Notes: generated from the letters alone by a model not told the origin. 18,448 nucleotides of DNA from Terana coerulea (GCA_024811115.1 JAKOGH010000129.1:1-18448); one strand, 5' to 3'. Shown: positions 1 to 9,689, numbered from the stretch's first letter. Numbers and translations are program-made.

Positions 1-60
1 TCGTGCAAGACGAGCGCGAACCACATGCACAAAACAGCCAGGCGATGCTCCTGCTCTACG
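1..60 (+). CDS. possible last coding piece of a gene entering from the left (partial)
   Basis: Frame 3 is open from the window edge and uses GC-ending codons (VQDEREPHAQNSQAMLLLY). At position 61 it meets a perfect fungal 5' splice site, GTAAGT. A plausible acceptor at 117-118 would give a 58-nt intron, and the downstream frame starting at 119 looks protein-like up to a stop near 199. That frame does not match the phase left by frame 3. An acceptor at 315-316 would instead end the protein after about ten more codons. The product is unknown and the exon joining is unresolved; this is only a candidate exon. Confidence 0.25.
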
Positions 61-1240
61 GTAAGTTTCATCTCTCCTGCGACCCGCGGAGTCTGATCGT
101 CAACCCTCGGCACCCTAGGTCCACACCGAGCTCCGACGCGTGCAAAACATGTTCCAAATGGCACACGAAGACTGCCCCTCCGCCCGCTCGCGCCGATAAG
201 CTTTCCATCCGACTGCCCAAGCGTTCAGAATGTCCGCCTGTGCCCGTACATTGTCTGTGTGTCCTTTCTTTCGTCACATTGCATGTCCGTTGTCTGTCTG
301 TCGTGTTCCTTCGCAGTGTGTAGCGCCACGTGCGTGCCGTAATGATGATATCTGCTGCATCATTTCCCTCCGTTTCCCGTCACCGCCGCCACCTGCGCCC
401 GCGCACTGCCCTGGTCTGCGCTCGACGGAACCGTCGATGGCTGCTCGCGCCCGCTGTCGGGTTCGGCGTAGTGGGCGCAGCGTCCTCGGATCCTCACTCT
501 CCGCAGAATGCAGCGATTCCGCTGCTTTGAGTCTCCGCGGCGTCCGGGCGGCGGACGCTGAGCACTGAGCGCCGAGCTTTTAGCTTTGGGGCCCCAGCCG
601 CCCAACCAGACCATGTACGTATTCTAATACTTCTTCTCCCGCGGTGAAGACTCGGACTGCGGCTAATGTCTATCACTCGCAGGCACAGCGCTCCAGGAAC
701 CAGCCTAGAGAGCCCCATGACAGGAAGCAGTACCGTGGAACGTGCGCGGCCCTGGATGGCGGGATGTGTTCGCGCTGCGAGGTTTTGTATTGTCGGTGCC
801 CACGTCTGTCGGCGACTGCTCCTGCCTGCAGCCCCGCCTCTGAATCCGCTAGGCCACGAAACATGCAGCGGCGCGGAGCCACAGCTCGGTTGCGGCCTGC
901 GCTCGCCTTGCAGGCGCGCCGCCCAGGCTGACTCCGAGCCTCACGCAGCTGCGCCTGGGGACGCCCCTGCCGCCTCCGCACGCCATATCACGCGCGCCCC
1001 GGACAATGGGTTCCAGGACCCAGACGCGGCCGCACAGGCCATCTGAGGGCGGCATCGGAGCTTTGATCGGGTTCGCCGTTGGATACGCCTAAAAGGTGCG
1101 GCGGATTCATACAGTCTCGCTTAGACTCCATAGGACCTCTAATCTGTCCGACACGCCCCTTGGGTTGCTAATACGTAACACAGGCGATATGCAGAGGCTG
1201 TTCGGACGTACACTCCAGCGCGGCGCCTCGTGCGCGTCGC
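61..1240. other. GC-rich stretch without a convincing gene
   Basis: Open frames exist on both strands, but they are rich in Arg, Ala, Pro and Cys as expected from random GC-rich DNA, and none resembles a known domain. One isolated intron-like pattern lies at about 615-682 (GTACGT donor, CTAAT branch-like site, CACTCGCAG acceptor). It may mark an untranslated or non-coding transcript. The stretch probably holds the 3' end of the left-hand gene and the promoter region of the NTF2-like gene. Confidence 0.4.
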
Positions 1241-1250
1241 GGTATAAAGG
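1241..1250 (+). promoter_or_regulatory. TATA box of the NTF2-like gene
   Basis: GGTATAAAGG lies about 100 nt before the ATG at 1342. The interval between is C/CT-rich, as is common in 5' leaders of well-expressed fungal genes. The position fits transcription starting near 1270-1290, which argues that 1342 rather than the in-frame upstream ATG at 1189 is the main start. Confidence 0.5.
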
Positions 1251-1341
1251 GCCTCGGATGGCCTGCACGAATACGCCAAGCCTCCGCGCACACCTCACAT
1301 CCCGCACAACCCTACCCACCCAGCCCACACTTCTACGTAGA

Positions 1342-1996
1342 ATGTCGACCAACATCGTCCTCCCGCCGCTCACGACCTGGGCCGAGCAGCACCTCACTGC
1401 GATCTTCACGACGACGAACCAGGACGATTTCAACGCGGCGTACGCGGCCTTCATTGCCGCGAACCCGACGCGCATCGTCGTCAACGGCCAGACGCTCACG
1501 AGCGACGCGTACAAGCAGCAGCTGTGGAACACGAAGTTCCTCGAGGCGGGCGCGCAGGTGCAATACCTCGGCGCCGTCGCCGTCCCGAAGGACAGCGACC
1601 AGCCTATTCAGGTGCGTAGCTCGCTCGGTCCACGATGTGAAAGGTTGTGCTCACTGGACGGGCAGGCTGGCGAAGTCGGCGTCTTCCTGCAGGCTACCAT
1701 CGACGAGAAGCTCCTCATCCTCGGCGCGCCCGAGACCCGCACGGTCACGCTCTCCCTGAACCTCATGTCAGTTTCATGCCTATTCTCTCACCACACAAGA
1801 AACTGATAGAACTCCTTTTAGTGTTGAGCAGGATCCCACGTTGAAGCCTCCGACTGGCCCCATCCACGGCTTCTTCGACGGCCGCAGGGTGTCTGCGCTC
1901 ACTGCAGTCACCACGACCGACCCGACCTCTACGCTCATCCCCCTTCCTAGCCCCATTACCAACCCCGGCGGTCCCATCCAGCCCGTCTCTGCTTGA
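1342..1996 (+). CDS. NTF2-like (SnoaL-type fold) protein, 3 exons, 181 aa
   Basis: The exons are 1342-1611, 1666-1766 and 1822-1996. The introns (54 and 55 nt) have donors GTGCGT and GTCAGT and acceptors GGCAG and TTTTAG, and splicing keeps one frame to the TGA at 1994. The N-terminal helix (TTWAEQHLTAIF), a FNAAYAAFIAANPT segment, VVNGQTLTSDAYKQQL and then alternating beta strands with VPKDSDQP and GVFLQATI follow the small helix-plus-curved-sheet pattern of NTF2-like proteins. I see no catalytic motif, so a binding or small enzyme role stays open. The C-terminal 40 residues are Pro/Thr-rich and probably flexible. The start at 1342 is chosen from the TATA position. The in-frame ATG at 1189 would add a basic 51-residue leader (see findings). 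Family assignment is by pattern, not by search. Confidence 0.78.
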
Positions 1997-2671
1997 GATG
2001 GCGCTACAACGACGCCCCGACAGTAATGCAGTTTGTATAATGTGTACTCATGAAGGGACAACGGACGTTTTGTATGTACCGACTGAGCTCGCGGATGTAT
2101 ACTCGAGAATATGAAGGAATGAGCCTGCTATATGCGTCTGAGTCTGCCAGTGACTTCTGGACTGAGAGTGAGCGTGCGACCAGATAGCCCCAAACTAGTG
2201 CTTACTAAGCGAGAGAGAGGAAGGCGTGGACCAATCATCTCTCCGAGTCGCCGTCACCTACTATACTAGCCGTCAAGAAGACTGTGTCAACCCAACCCAC
2301 CTTCTAGTAGCATAACATAGTGGCAAGTCGTGTCACCAACGCTTTGCGCTGCCTCACGCTTGATTAGAATTCTGTTTATTTTGTAACTCGCGCCTGAGCT
2401 TCCGAACGGCCGCTGAGCGACTCACATTTCCTCACGCATTCTGCCTTGAATCTCTCGTCCGAATCGCCCTCATCCGTAACTCTCAGAGAGCGCATTTTTT
2501 TCGCTGCCCCGCCCGCTCGCTCGTTGCTCGAATTTTCGTTTCAAAAGGACGATTTTCAAAGCCACGATACTGGTTTCCCCAGCTGACTCCGACCTCCAAA
2601 CGCAATCTCGCGTGAATTTACACTGATGGCTGTGTTTATAGGAAAAAAAAGCTCTCGAGAAATCTGAGGAA
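1997..2671. other. intergenic interval between two convergent genes
   Basis: This 675-bp stretch is more AT-rich than the flanking exons and lies between the stop of the NTF2-like gene and the stop of the minus-strand gene at 2672. It presumably holds both 3' untranslated regions. Short A and T runs occur near 2494 and 2642. No gene, RNA or repeat was recognised. Confidence 0.5.
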
Positions 2672-3252
2672 CTATGCTGTGGATGTCTCTGGTTTGATTC
2701 TCTTGACGTCTCGCATGTCTTCTAAGCTCTCAAAAATGCCGCCCTTACGCTTGCTCCGGATTCGAAGATCTGAAGAGACCCGGCCCACACTGGGCATCCA
2801 AGACATAGCTGCCACATCCTCCTAGGATAAAGATGTAAGTGGCATCACAATGGTAGTAGAGCTATCACTCTTACTTCATCCCCCTCATGCTTCGCGAGCT
2901 TGTTCTTCCTTTGCGAGACCGCGCGTACTTTTGTCGCAACAAGTAAGCATAAATAGCCAACGAACACCTGCCATACACAGTACCACTCACGTTCAGCCAC
3001 ACTACCTTCGCTCGGCGTCGCCGGTTCGGGACCCCTGAGCCGACCAAGCTCGACCTCGCCGCGCCGCCGCTTCTCCTGCTCGTGGGCGATGCTCTCTTCG
3101 AGCAGCGTAGCACGCTGTCTCAGGTGCGCGCAACTCTGTGCCCGCACGGTCATGTCGAGCTCGCGCCAGAGCGCGCGCTCGCACACGCCGGGCACCGCGG
3201 CGTACACGGCGGCGGCGGCGTCAGCTAGCCTGCCTGTAGCGGGTTCGTTCAT
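2672..3252 (-). CDS. unrecognised 154-aa protein, coiled-coil-like with basic tail, 3 exons
   Basis: The exons on the minus strand are 3252-2991, 2927-2875 and 2821-2672. Intron 1 (2928-2990, 63 nt) has a GTGAGT donor, a TGCTTACT branch-like site and an AAAAG acceptor. Intron 2 (2822-2874, 53 nt) has a GTAAGA donor and a CCTAG acceptor. Codon use is GC3-rich in exon 1 and breaks down inside intron 1, which supports the splice. Residues 1-75 are mostly Ala, Leu, Glu, Arg and Gln and should form helices, possibly a coiled coil. Residues 100-125 carry an acidic patch followed by RIRSKRK, a possible nuclear localisation signal, and the end is basic (MRDVKRIKP). I recognise no family. It faces the gene at 3557 head to head across 304 bp. 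Confidence 0.6.
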
Positions 3253-3556
3253 CCAATGGAGAGCACTGGCGGGATTGGAGGAGTTTAATAGGAAATGGAG
3301 AAAGGGGGCGGAGAGAGGGGGAGTGGAGGAGAGTGAGTCCGGTCAGCCACGCAGGGCGGGGAGCGCTTGTGTGCGAGGCGGCTGACAGCGACGTGGGCGA
3401 CGCCGGAATGCGGCGGACGTTGGGATTTGGACCGCGCCGCCGTACAGGCGGACAACAACGAGGCTGACGCGGATGACCTTTTGTAGATGATAAATACAAC
3501 CCAGGATACCAGGCGAAGCCCTCCAACGCCAATACCCACCAACCCTCGCCGCAAAC
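3253..3556. promoter_or_regulatory. bidirectional promoter interval of the head-to-head pair
   Basis: The interval separates the two start codons. GATAAATA at 3489-3496 lies about 60 nt before the plus-strand ATG and is a reasonable TATA element. TATTAAA on the minus strand (3290-3284) lies only ~32 nt before the other ATG, so it is weaker as a TATA box. A CCAAT motif occurs at 3253-3257. The middle is purine-rich (around 3290-3340). Confidence 0.4.
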
Positions 3557-4332
3557 ATGCAACGTGCCGACTACTCCGACGCGATGAGCCCCTGCGACGT
3601 GTACGCCGCCGCGCATGCGCTCACGACCAGTCTCCGGCACATCGAGGACCGCTCCGAAGCCGACGCGTGGGCGATCGAGGCGCTGAAGCGCGAGGAGGAG
3701 GAGCTGACGGAGCGCGTGCGCCTTCTGGAGATCGTGGAGGCGAACGGGCGGCAGGCGACCGCAGCGGTGTATCGCGAACTCACGCAAGCGAGGGAGGCGG
3801 CCGCCCTGGCGTCGGCGGTGTGGAACACCCCGAAGCCGATGGACAGAGTCGTGCAGTGGCTGGAAGACGATGGTGAGTGATGGCGAACGCATTCACAGAG
3901 GATATAATGAACTCACGCTTATGTTCACTCGCAGACGAAGGCAGCCGAGGCCTGCGCTTCATCACCAACAGCCCCGTGCCGCTCAAGCTGCGTCGCAAAT
4001 CTACGAAGCTGACACTGGCACAAAGGCTGGCCCGCGTCATGATCAAGCAGATCGCTGGCCCCGCCACCCCGGACACGAAGAGGTACGCCCGCCTCGGATC
4101 TGAGGAGCCGTCGGTGGCGGCGGAGGTCTTGAAGAGCGCGACGAAGCCGAGGATGATGACGAGGGCGATGACGAAAGCCATGGCGTGTAGGATAGCGGAG
4201 ATGGCCAAGCAGAAGGCGAAGACGATTGTCCGACAGAAGGCAAAGACAAGCCCGAAGATCAAGTACGAGAGTCGTATGTCGCTAAAGTCGTGCGCTGCTC
4301 TGCGCGGGAAGAAAGTTATGATACGTACCTAG
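3557..4332 (+). CDS. unrecognised small helical protein, 2 exons; 3' part uncertain
   Basis: The exons are 3557-3872 and 3935-4332, joined over a 62-nt intron with a GTGAGT donor and CACTCGCAG acceptor. The joined frame gives about 237 aa. Exon 1 has strong GC3 coding use and encodes a charged helical region (ALKREEEELTERVRLLEIV near residues 42-60), likely a short coiled coil. Exon 2 opens with an acidic to basic transition and PLKLRRKSTKL, a possible nuclear localisation signal. From about 4090 onward the plus frame turns into a Met/Lys/Arg-rich run with AGG and ATG codons unlike the rest. The antisense frame there uses C-ending codons and is hydrophobic. The true end may therefore lie earlier or be spliced differently. 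No family recognised. Confidence 0.5.
4113..4301 (-). other. hydrophobic antisense reading frame, candidate exon of a membrane protein
   Basis: Read on the minus strand from about 4301, after a possible acceptor CCCGCGCAG, the frame encodes SDIRLSYLIFGLVFAF and then a long run of Leu, Ile, Val, Phe and Ala, ending in FVALFKTS. That would be one or two membrane helices. Nearly every third base between 4113 and 4262 is C on this strand, the preferred pattern of the neighbouring genes. No ATG begins it, so an upstream exon would be needed, and I could not assemble one with matching phase. It overlaps the tail of the plus-strand gene. It could be a real convergent gene or a by-product of antisense frame geometry. 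Confidence 0.3.
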
Positions 4333-4503
4333 GAAGCCTTGCTGTTACGACGGATACACTATACGTGGCCCTGCAGCGTGTAAAGCGATATATTTACGAG
4401 TCTCGAGTTTGGCATAGTCGTTTAGACACATGAAACCAAGCGGGACGCTCAATGTTCACTGCTCAGTTGTGCGGGTACTATCATGTCCGAGTCACAATTG
4501 AAT

Positions 4504-5239
4504 CTAGTAAGTTGTTGTTAGCATGATCTCTAAAGAGAAACTGTGCCGCACTGTAGCTAGACGACAAACCTGGCACAAAGCTTTCTTTAACTCTGTCTCG
4601 TAAACTCTACACCGTCTGGTCAAACCAATGATGTCAAACTTCCGCCGTTCTCCATTCAATGGAGCGTATCCGTCGACCCTGTCATAAGCTGCCATAACTT
4701 CCTGCTCCACTATCGGCGAAGGGAAGCTCCTTGTCCGTCTATCCCGGATTTTGCAGGACCATTGTTCTTTCCACTGATGGCTATTATTTGACCGATGTCG
4801 AGTGCACTTCTTGACAACACTGCACATTGTCTGTCGATAAACCTGGCCTTTTCCCTTTCAATCCACTCACTACCTTTGAGCGACCGAAGATCCTCTTCGA
4901 TCGCTAAAGTAGTGTCCAAATCCCAACCGAACTCGACAAGGAGCTTGTCCTCGTCTATGTCTGATCTGAACTCCTTCCGGATACAGTTGACAGCGTGCCA
5001 CCCCACCACTGATCAAAGTTCTGATCGAGTTTACCCCAATTCGCCATCTCCTTGTCCTTCTCCCACCTGCGGAGAAGAGCCGGAGCGTGATTTTTATCCC
5101 ACGAGAAGCGCGCTATTCTGCGCATTCTTCCGTGGAGGTCTGCTTTGAGAGCAGCCAGGGAGTCCTTCTTCTGGACTCCGTTCTGCTCATCATCGTATAT
5201 CTGTTCCCTCAATTCTAGCCACTTGAATGTAGCCACCAT
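4504..5239 (-). pseudogene. coding-like extension after the LINE finger, function unknown
   Basis: Three overlapping minus-strand frames (5239-4955, 5009-4710, 4827-4504) give about 245 residues of protein-like sequence that continues ORF2 with the same AT-leaning codon use. The first piece is Trp/Lys-rich (FSWDKNHAPALLRRWEKDKE). The second is acidic and helical (EEDLRSLKGSEWIEREKARF). The third ends with CQVC and a hydrophobic tail. I recognise no domain. It may be the element's own C-terminus, or a fragment of another gene or element lying downstream in the same orientation. It ends almost at the probable element boundary. Confidence 0.5.
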
Positions 5240-5409
5240 TGGGTTCAGTTTCAGAAAGAGGGCAATGTCCTCTCAGTAAATGCAAAGACTCTACGTCGAG
5301 CTTTGGCATCAAAGATGGTGCCTCGCTCTCTGTTTCTCTTTGCTATCTCAAACAATTCCCTATCTGTGAATTGTTTGTTTCCTTCTCTGATGAAGCGGCG
5401 CATCCACAG

Positions 5410-5470
5410 CTTGCAATCATAGAGAATATGATTACGTGTTTCTGCATCCCCGCTGCACTAGCACTGGGTG
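5410..5470 (-). other. C-terminal Cys/His finger of LINE ORF2, with a nonsense codon
   Basis: Downstream of RNase H the minus strand reads KVTQC-stop-CSGDAETRNHILYDCK. The C-x-C...H...C spacing is the CCHC-type finger found near the end of many LINE ORF2 proteins, thought to bind element RNA or target DNA. A TAG sits between the first two cysteines, a clear inactivating change. Confidence 0.65.
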
Positions 5471-5641
5471 ACCTTCTCCTGATCTGGGAGATTGATCTTT
5501 TGTCTGTACGCTCCATGTGGGAAGTGATTGCTCCTAAAGCGTACGAAGCGGGAAAAGATCTTCTGATCCTTTCTCATGGTTCTCAGGTACCAGTTCGTGG
5601 AGTACTTCCACGTGACATTTGCCTGATCATCTTTAAAGCCT

Positions 5642-6994
5642 CTATTCGGCAATTGGCTTAGTGTTTTCCACGTTCTTCCACAGTATTCGGGGTCCCTCGC
5701 GCATGTTTAACCATGTTTTTGTGGTGAGATTGTCCATAGACTGCAGGGCAATAGACTGCGACACATAATGTGGTTGTGCCTCAGCCTTTGCCCCTTCTCC
5801 CGCCAGTTTGTCGACTTCCTCATTCCGAGGTACGTCGCAATGGCCTGGGCACCAATTGAGCACAATTTTGTTTCTTGGGCTCTTATCTAACCATGTGCGT
5901 GCGACTTTGCACGTCTTGACTGCAACCATCTGGGCATTGCCTTTGTCAGGGTTTGAGGATGGATTCTATTGCCCCCATGTTGTCTGCGAAGACTTGGATG
6001 GTTCGGATACCTTCTGCAGCATCGCTGACAGCTTCTTTGATTCCTTTGGCCAGGGCCATCATCTCCGCATCATACGGAGTTGCTTTCCCGCAGCCAAGAA
6101 GCCTTATTTTGAGGTGCCATCATGATTGTACACCTTCCAGCTCGCTCCTGTTCGGAGCTTCTCGAATGACTTTTGTTCTTTTTGGGACCCGTCTGTGAAA
6201 ACCACCCTTGTCGTTTCCGACTCGGTAGGCTCTTTTAGCCGGAGGAACTTCTCCTCTAGCCATGTGGGGAACTCCTCTGAGCTCTTTGTTGGCACTTTAG
6301 TGTTTATGCTAATGCGATCGTTATCATAATACTCGTCAATCAACCTGTCGCACGGGACGGCACTCGAGGTTGACGAGATCAAAGTCCTCGTTGCTAATTT
6401 TCCCTTATGGTTAATGTGTACCATAGGAGTGTCTGCATCCCTTGTCTTCCTTTCCTTGTATAGGAATGGAGCGACAATGTTGGTGGCATTCACCTTCCAG
6501 TCCGCTGTGAGATGGGCCCTTGTAGGGTGCCCTTCGTGCAGCGTTCTCGTGCGCAAACATTGTTTGTGCATAAATCTATCGATTTGGAGCTTGATGGGCA
6601 ACAAACCCGCCATTGTCTCCATCAATCCGATGGGTGTGCTCTTAAAGCCTCCCGTTATCCATCTGGCGCCTCTGTTTTGGGCCAAACTGTAACTAATGGC
6701 AGGGCGCTTTTCAGTCCAAACCAGTCTGGGCGCCACCATAGTTGGGCGCCATATGTTATGATCGGCATGACGCACGAAACGTACAGCCTTCTCTTATCCT
6801 TGGGTTTGAACCCTCGGTTTGAGTTCCCTTAGCATCCTGAGGGCGTTCATCGTGCTACAGCGCCCCTGGTGGCGTAGAACTTGATGTGGTCTCTGAATGA
6901 TAACATCGGATCCAAGTAGAACCCGTGGTATCTCATCTTGTGAGCCGGTTTACGGTATGCATGACTCTGTCAACCTTAACTCTGAGTTTTGGCC
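5642..6994 (-). other. RT thumb/connection and RNase H domain of LINE ORF2, frameshifted
   Basis: After the palm, the minus strand shows the LGFYFDP-like thumb segment (here HGFYLDPMLSF near 6910) and a VMPIITYGAQLWW segment near 6750. The RNase H domain follows: TRVVFTDGSQKE (first Asp, about 6199-6182), PYDAEMMALAKG (Glu, about 6070), VFADNMGAIE (second Asp, near 5985) and LNWCPGHCDVPRNEEVDKLA (His and last Asp, near 5854-5800). All four expected acidic residues and the His are visible but lie in three frames. The domain would remove RNA from the RNA-DNA hybrid. Confidence 0.82.
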
Positions 6995-8637
6995 CTAATG
7001 GGTCGCCCTCAGTCCATTCTCCTGCACTCTTTTACGGAAGTGCATTAGTTCTAGCTTGTCTGCCTCAGCCTCCAACCCCATCCGGTTGAGCCCTGACATA
7101 ACCTCCAAAAATACTGCTTTCAGCAGTAGATTGTTGTATTTTAGTTGGTCCTCTGGGTCACCAAAGTCCATCTTTCCTGCTACGTGAATGAGTCCATCGT
7201 CCACGAAGAATTGGATGGTCGTGTGACCATTAGCTTTAATCTCTTTGGGAGTCCAATCGTGCCTTAGCACGTGCACCTGCCCATCATGTGATATTTTGAT
7301 CATGCGTTTACGTAGCTGCCACTTTGTGTAGCCACGGTGCTATGTATAGTCTGGTCAGTATCGGGGACAGGGCTGATCCCTGCCTGACACCAGTCGAAAA
7401 GTCCATGGGATCCATTTGTTTCCCATTGAATATGAACTGCGTTTGTCTGTCGACAAGGTAGTTCTCAAAATAGGAGCACAGCGACTTGTTGAAGCCCTGT
7501 TTCTGTAAAATGCCTGCCATCAGCTCATGATTGATGGAAGGGAAGAATTGCGAGACATCCAGAAGCAGGGCTGACGACTCCATTCCCTGCTTCCATGCCT
7601 GTTTAATGTTGTGCACGAGTTGAATACCCGCATCCAAGTGCTGTGCTGCATTGTGCCGCCGAACTGATTCGGATGCATGATGCCATACTTCTGCCCGTCA
7701 AACTGCATACGTCTGGCGATGAGCTTTTCCAACAGTTTTCCTAGGCAGTTTAGGAGTACTATTGGTCTATATGCCTTAGCCTTCGTGATAGTCTGGCTTG
7801 TTTGGCTTTGGAATTATAACAGTCCTCGACTGTTTGAATATTTCGGATGGACCCCAAACCTTATGCACACATTGAAATATGCCAGGATAGGCCTTTCCAT
7901 GTCGATTTCATCTCCTTCTTCACCATAGGGAGTTCTCTCGCATCTGTGATGATGCGCTTCAACCAGAACCATGACACATTATCTGGGCCAGGCGCTGAGA
8001 AGTTACTAGTGAGCGCCAATTCCTTCCGCAGTTCATGTCTGCTAAAGTTCTTGAACTCTCTTTCCTCGTGAGTTTCAAACTTGCCGAGAATGGACATATC
8101 CACTTTGCGTGGATTTTCTGGTGTGAACTGTTCCTGAAAGAGCTTTCCTAACTTCTCTTCCGAATCAGCCGGCTCGCCTTGCCTATCAACAAGGCCTGTG
8201 TTTGCAGACACTTTTCTGGGTTTGGTCCATTCAACCATGTCCCATATTCTGGATGAATGACATTTGGCGATAACCTTGTCAAACATTTTGGTTTTAGCCT
8301 TCGATACCGCTCCGGCTAATCTTTTGCCTGCTTTTTCGACCACCTCCTTGTGGTCGTCGCACAGCGCGTCAATTTCATCAATTCTCATGGCCCATGAGCC
8401 CACTTCCTCATGTTCCGGCCATGTTATGATGTTCTTTCTCAGCCTGGACCTCTCCATCCTCCATGCTGATCTCTGTTTTAGTGCCTCGCGCTGCTCGCCT
8501 GCCCGCTTGTTGCACTCACTTGTCCACCAAGATTTTGACTTGGCGCACCGTTTGGGAGGTTTTGCATGTGTCTCCCACGTGGTTTCAAAGATCTGGCTGA
8601 TCTTATCCCTGTACTCCTCCACGTCTTGAGCTGACAT
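6995..8637 (-). other. linker and reverse transcriptase domain of LINE ORF2, frameshifted
   Basis: The linker starts near 8637 and contains KSWWTSECNKR, a conserved pre-RT motif. SAPGPDNVSWFWLKR near 8000 is the RT motif 0/1 region. A frameshift near 7915 is followed by TVIIPKPNKPD, AYRPIVLLNCLGKLLEKL and HPNQFGG. Motif A, LLLDVSQFFPSINH, spans 7568-7527 with the catalytic Asp. Motif B, GVRQGSALSPIL, is at 7391-7356. Motif C, QFFVDDGLIHVAG, includes the FVDDG site at about 7207-7193 with both aspartates kept. At least three frameshifts occur between motif 0 and motif C, so the enzyme is dead although its catalytic residues survive. Confidence 0.85.
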
Positions 8638-8764
8638 GAACTAGTCTTCGGAGAATAGGTAAGGGCGTCCCTCAAGGCCACCCTGACTTCTTTCACGAAC
8701 ATGCAGCCTTCGATAGACCCCTTTTCACAGTAGAGACAACCTCCGGTTTGACTTCTACGGGCAT

Positions 8765-9488
8765 CTGCCATTTTAGCACCGCATGGTTGCTTCGGCGCTC
8801 ATGCATTTTCACGTTTAGGTTTCCGTACTCCCGAGTTTCGGGTCGACCCAAACCAAATCCAGGACGCCTTTCCGCAGTTTCACGTTATGTGATTCCCACG
8901 TGGGCGGTCCTTTTTATCATTTAGGAGAATGAGCTCCATGTACGTTTCTGCCAAGTCAATGAGATCTAAACTCGATTGTTTGTTCCTTATCTCGTTGCTC
9001 CTTCCTTCATCAACGAGTTTCTGTTCCTGATGATCCCAAAATGGGTGCCTCAGGTTGAAATCTCCTGCCATGAACGCAATTGGAGGAAGATCCTCTGCAT
9101 GGTCCTGCAAGTACTTGACCGCACTAAACGTTTTACCGTCATTGTACACGTTGAGGAATGTAAACTCCTTGTTCTGGAACTGCATGCTTACGCACACAAT
9201 GTCCTGGTGTTTGACACAACTTAGTCTCACTTGTGGGCTAGTGGACGCCCACTTCCTATTGATATATACGGACACTCTAGATGTCTCGCTTGCTCCTAGA
9301 CATATGAAGTTCCAGTGTTTACATGTCTGGTGATACTCATCACCATCTTTGTTTGTGCTTGAGGCAACATTCTTGATGAAGCTCCAGAACGGTTCCTGGA
9401 CACATATGATATCATGGTCTAGGTTTCTCTTTAGGAGCATGTTTAAGTTCGCTCTAGAATTTTGGACGTTAGCGCTGATGCACTTTAG
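8765..9488 (-). other. AP-like endonuclease (EEP) domain of LINE ORF2, interrupted near 8880
   Basis: This domain nicks target DNA to prime reverse transcription. Seen in order on the minus strand are ISANVQNSRANL (Asn of motif I), IICVQEPFW (metal-binding Glu), FLNVYND, FMAGDFNLRH (catalytic Asp and Asn) and FWDH. The open frame stops at 8880. In the next frame the family pattern continues with LDLVWVD and then NHAVLKW, matching the last two endonuclease motifs with the terminal His. Most catalytic residues are therefore still visible, but one frameshift cuts the domain before its final His. The segment ahead of it (9683-9489) is basic and Ser-rich with no domain. Confidence 0.82.
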
Positions 9489-9689
9489 TGCCTCAGGCTT
9501 CGTTTCTATTTCCGCTTCAGACTTGCTTATACGGCCTGTCTCGGATGGCTCTTTCGAGTCCTTCTCACTTCTGCCTACCCCTCCCTCGTATTGTCTGCGC
9601 GAGTGCGTCGACGTCCAAGGTCGGTGGTAGGGGTGTATGCTACTTGGTTGGGGACTTTTCGTCCTCCTCCACGACTTCCTCAATTGATA

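Larger units (their letters stand above)
4504..9683 (-). pseudogene. LINE ORF2 polyprotein remnant (EN-RT-RNase H), frameshifted
   Basis: The domains are complete in order but spread over at least ten reading-frame pieces. The main open segments are 9683-8880, 8637-7861, 7637-7308, 7303-6995, 6775-6104, 5929-5642, 5239-4955, 5009-4710 and 4827-4504. Overlaps and gaps between pieces are single-nucleotide frameshifts, because conserved LINE sequence continues directly in the next frame. Examples are the endonuclease tail after 8880 and the PKPNKPDY segment near 7800. The intact parent would have encoded about 1,650-1,700 aa. It is more AT-rich than ORF1 and than the flanking host genes. No single piece can give a working protein. 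Confidence 0.85.

Noticed and set aside
666..1046. Open frame of ~126 codons on the plus strand, and a matching one on the minus strand (981-673)
   Set aside because: Composition is what GC-rich DNA gives in any frame (Ala, Arg, Pro, Cys), there is no domain-like pattern, and no promoter or splice structure links it to neighbours.
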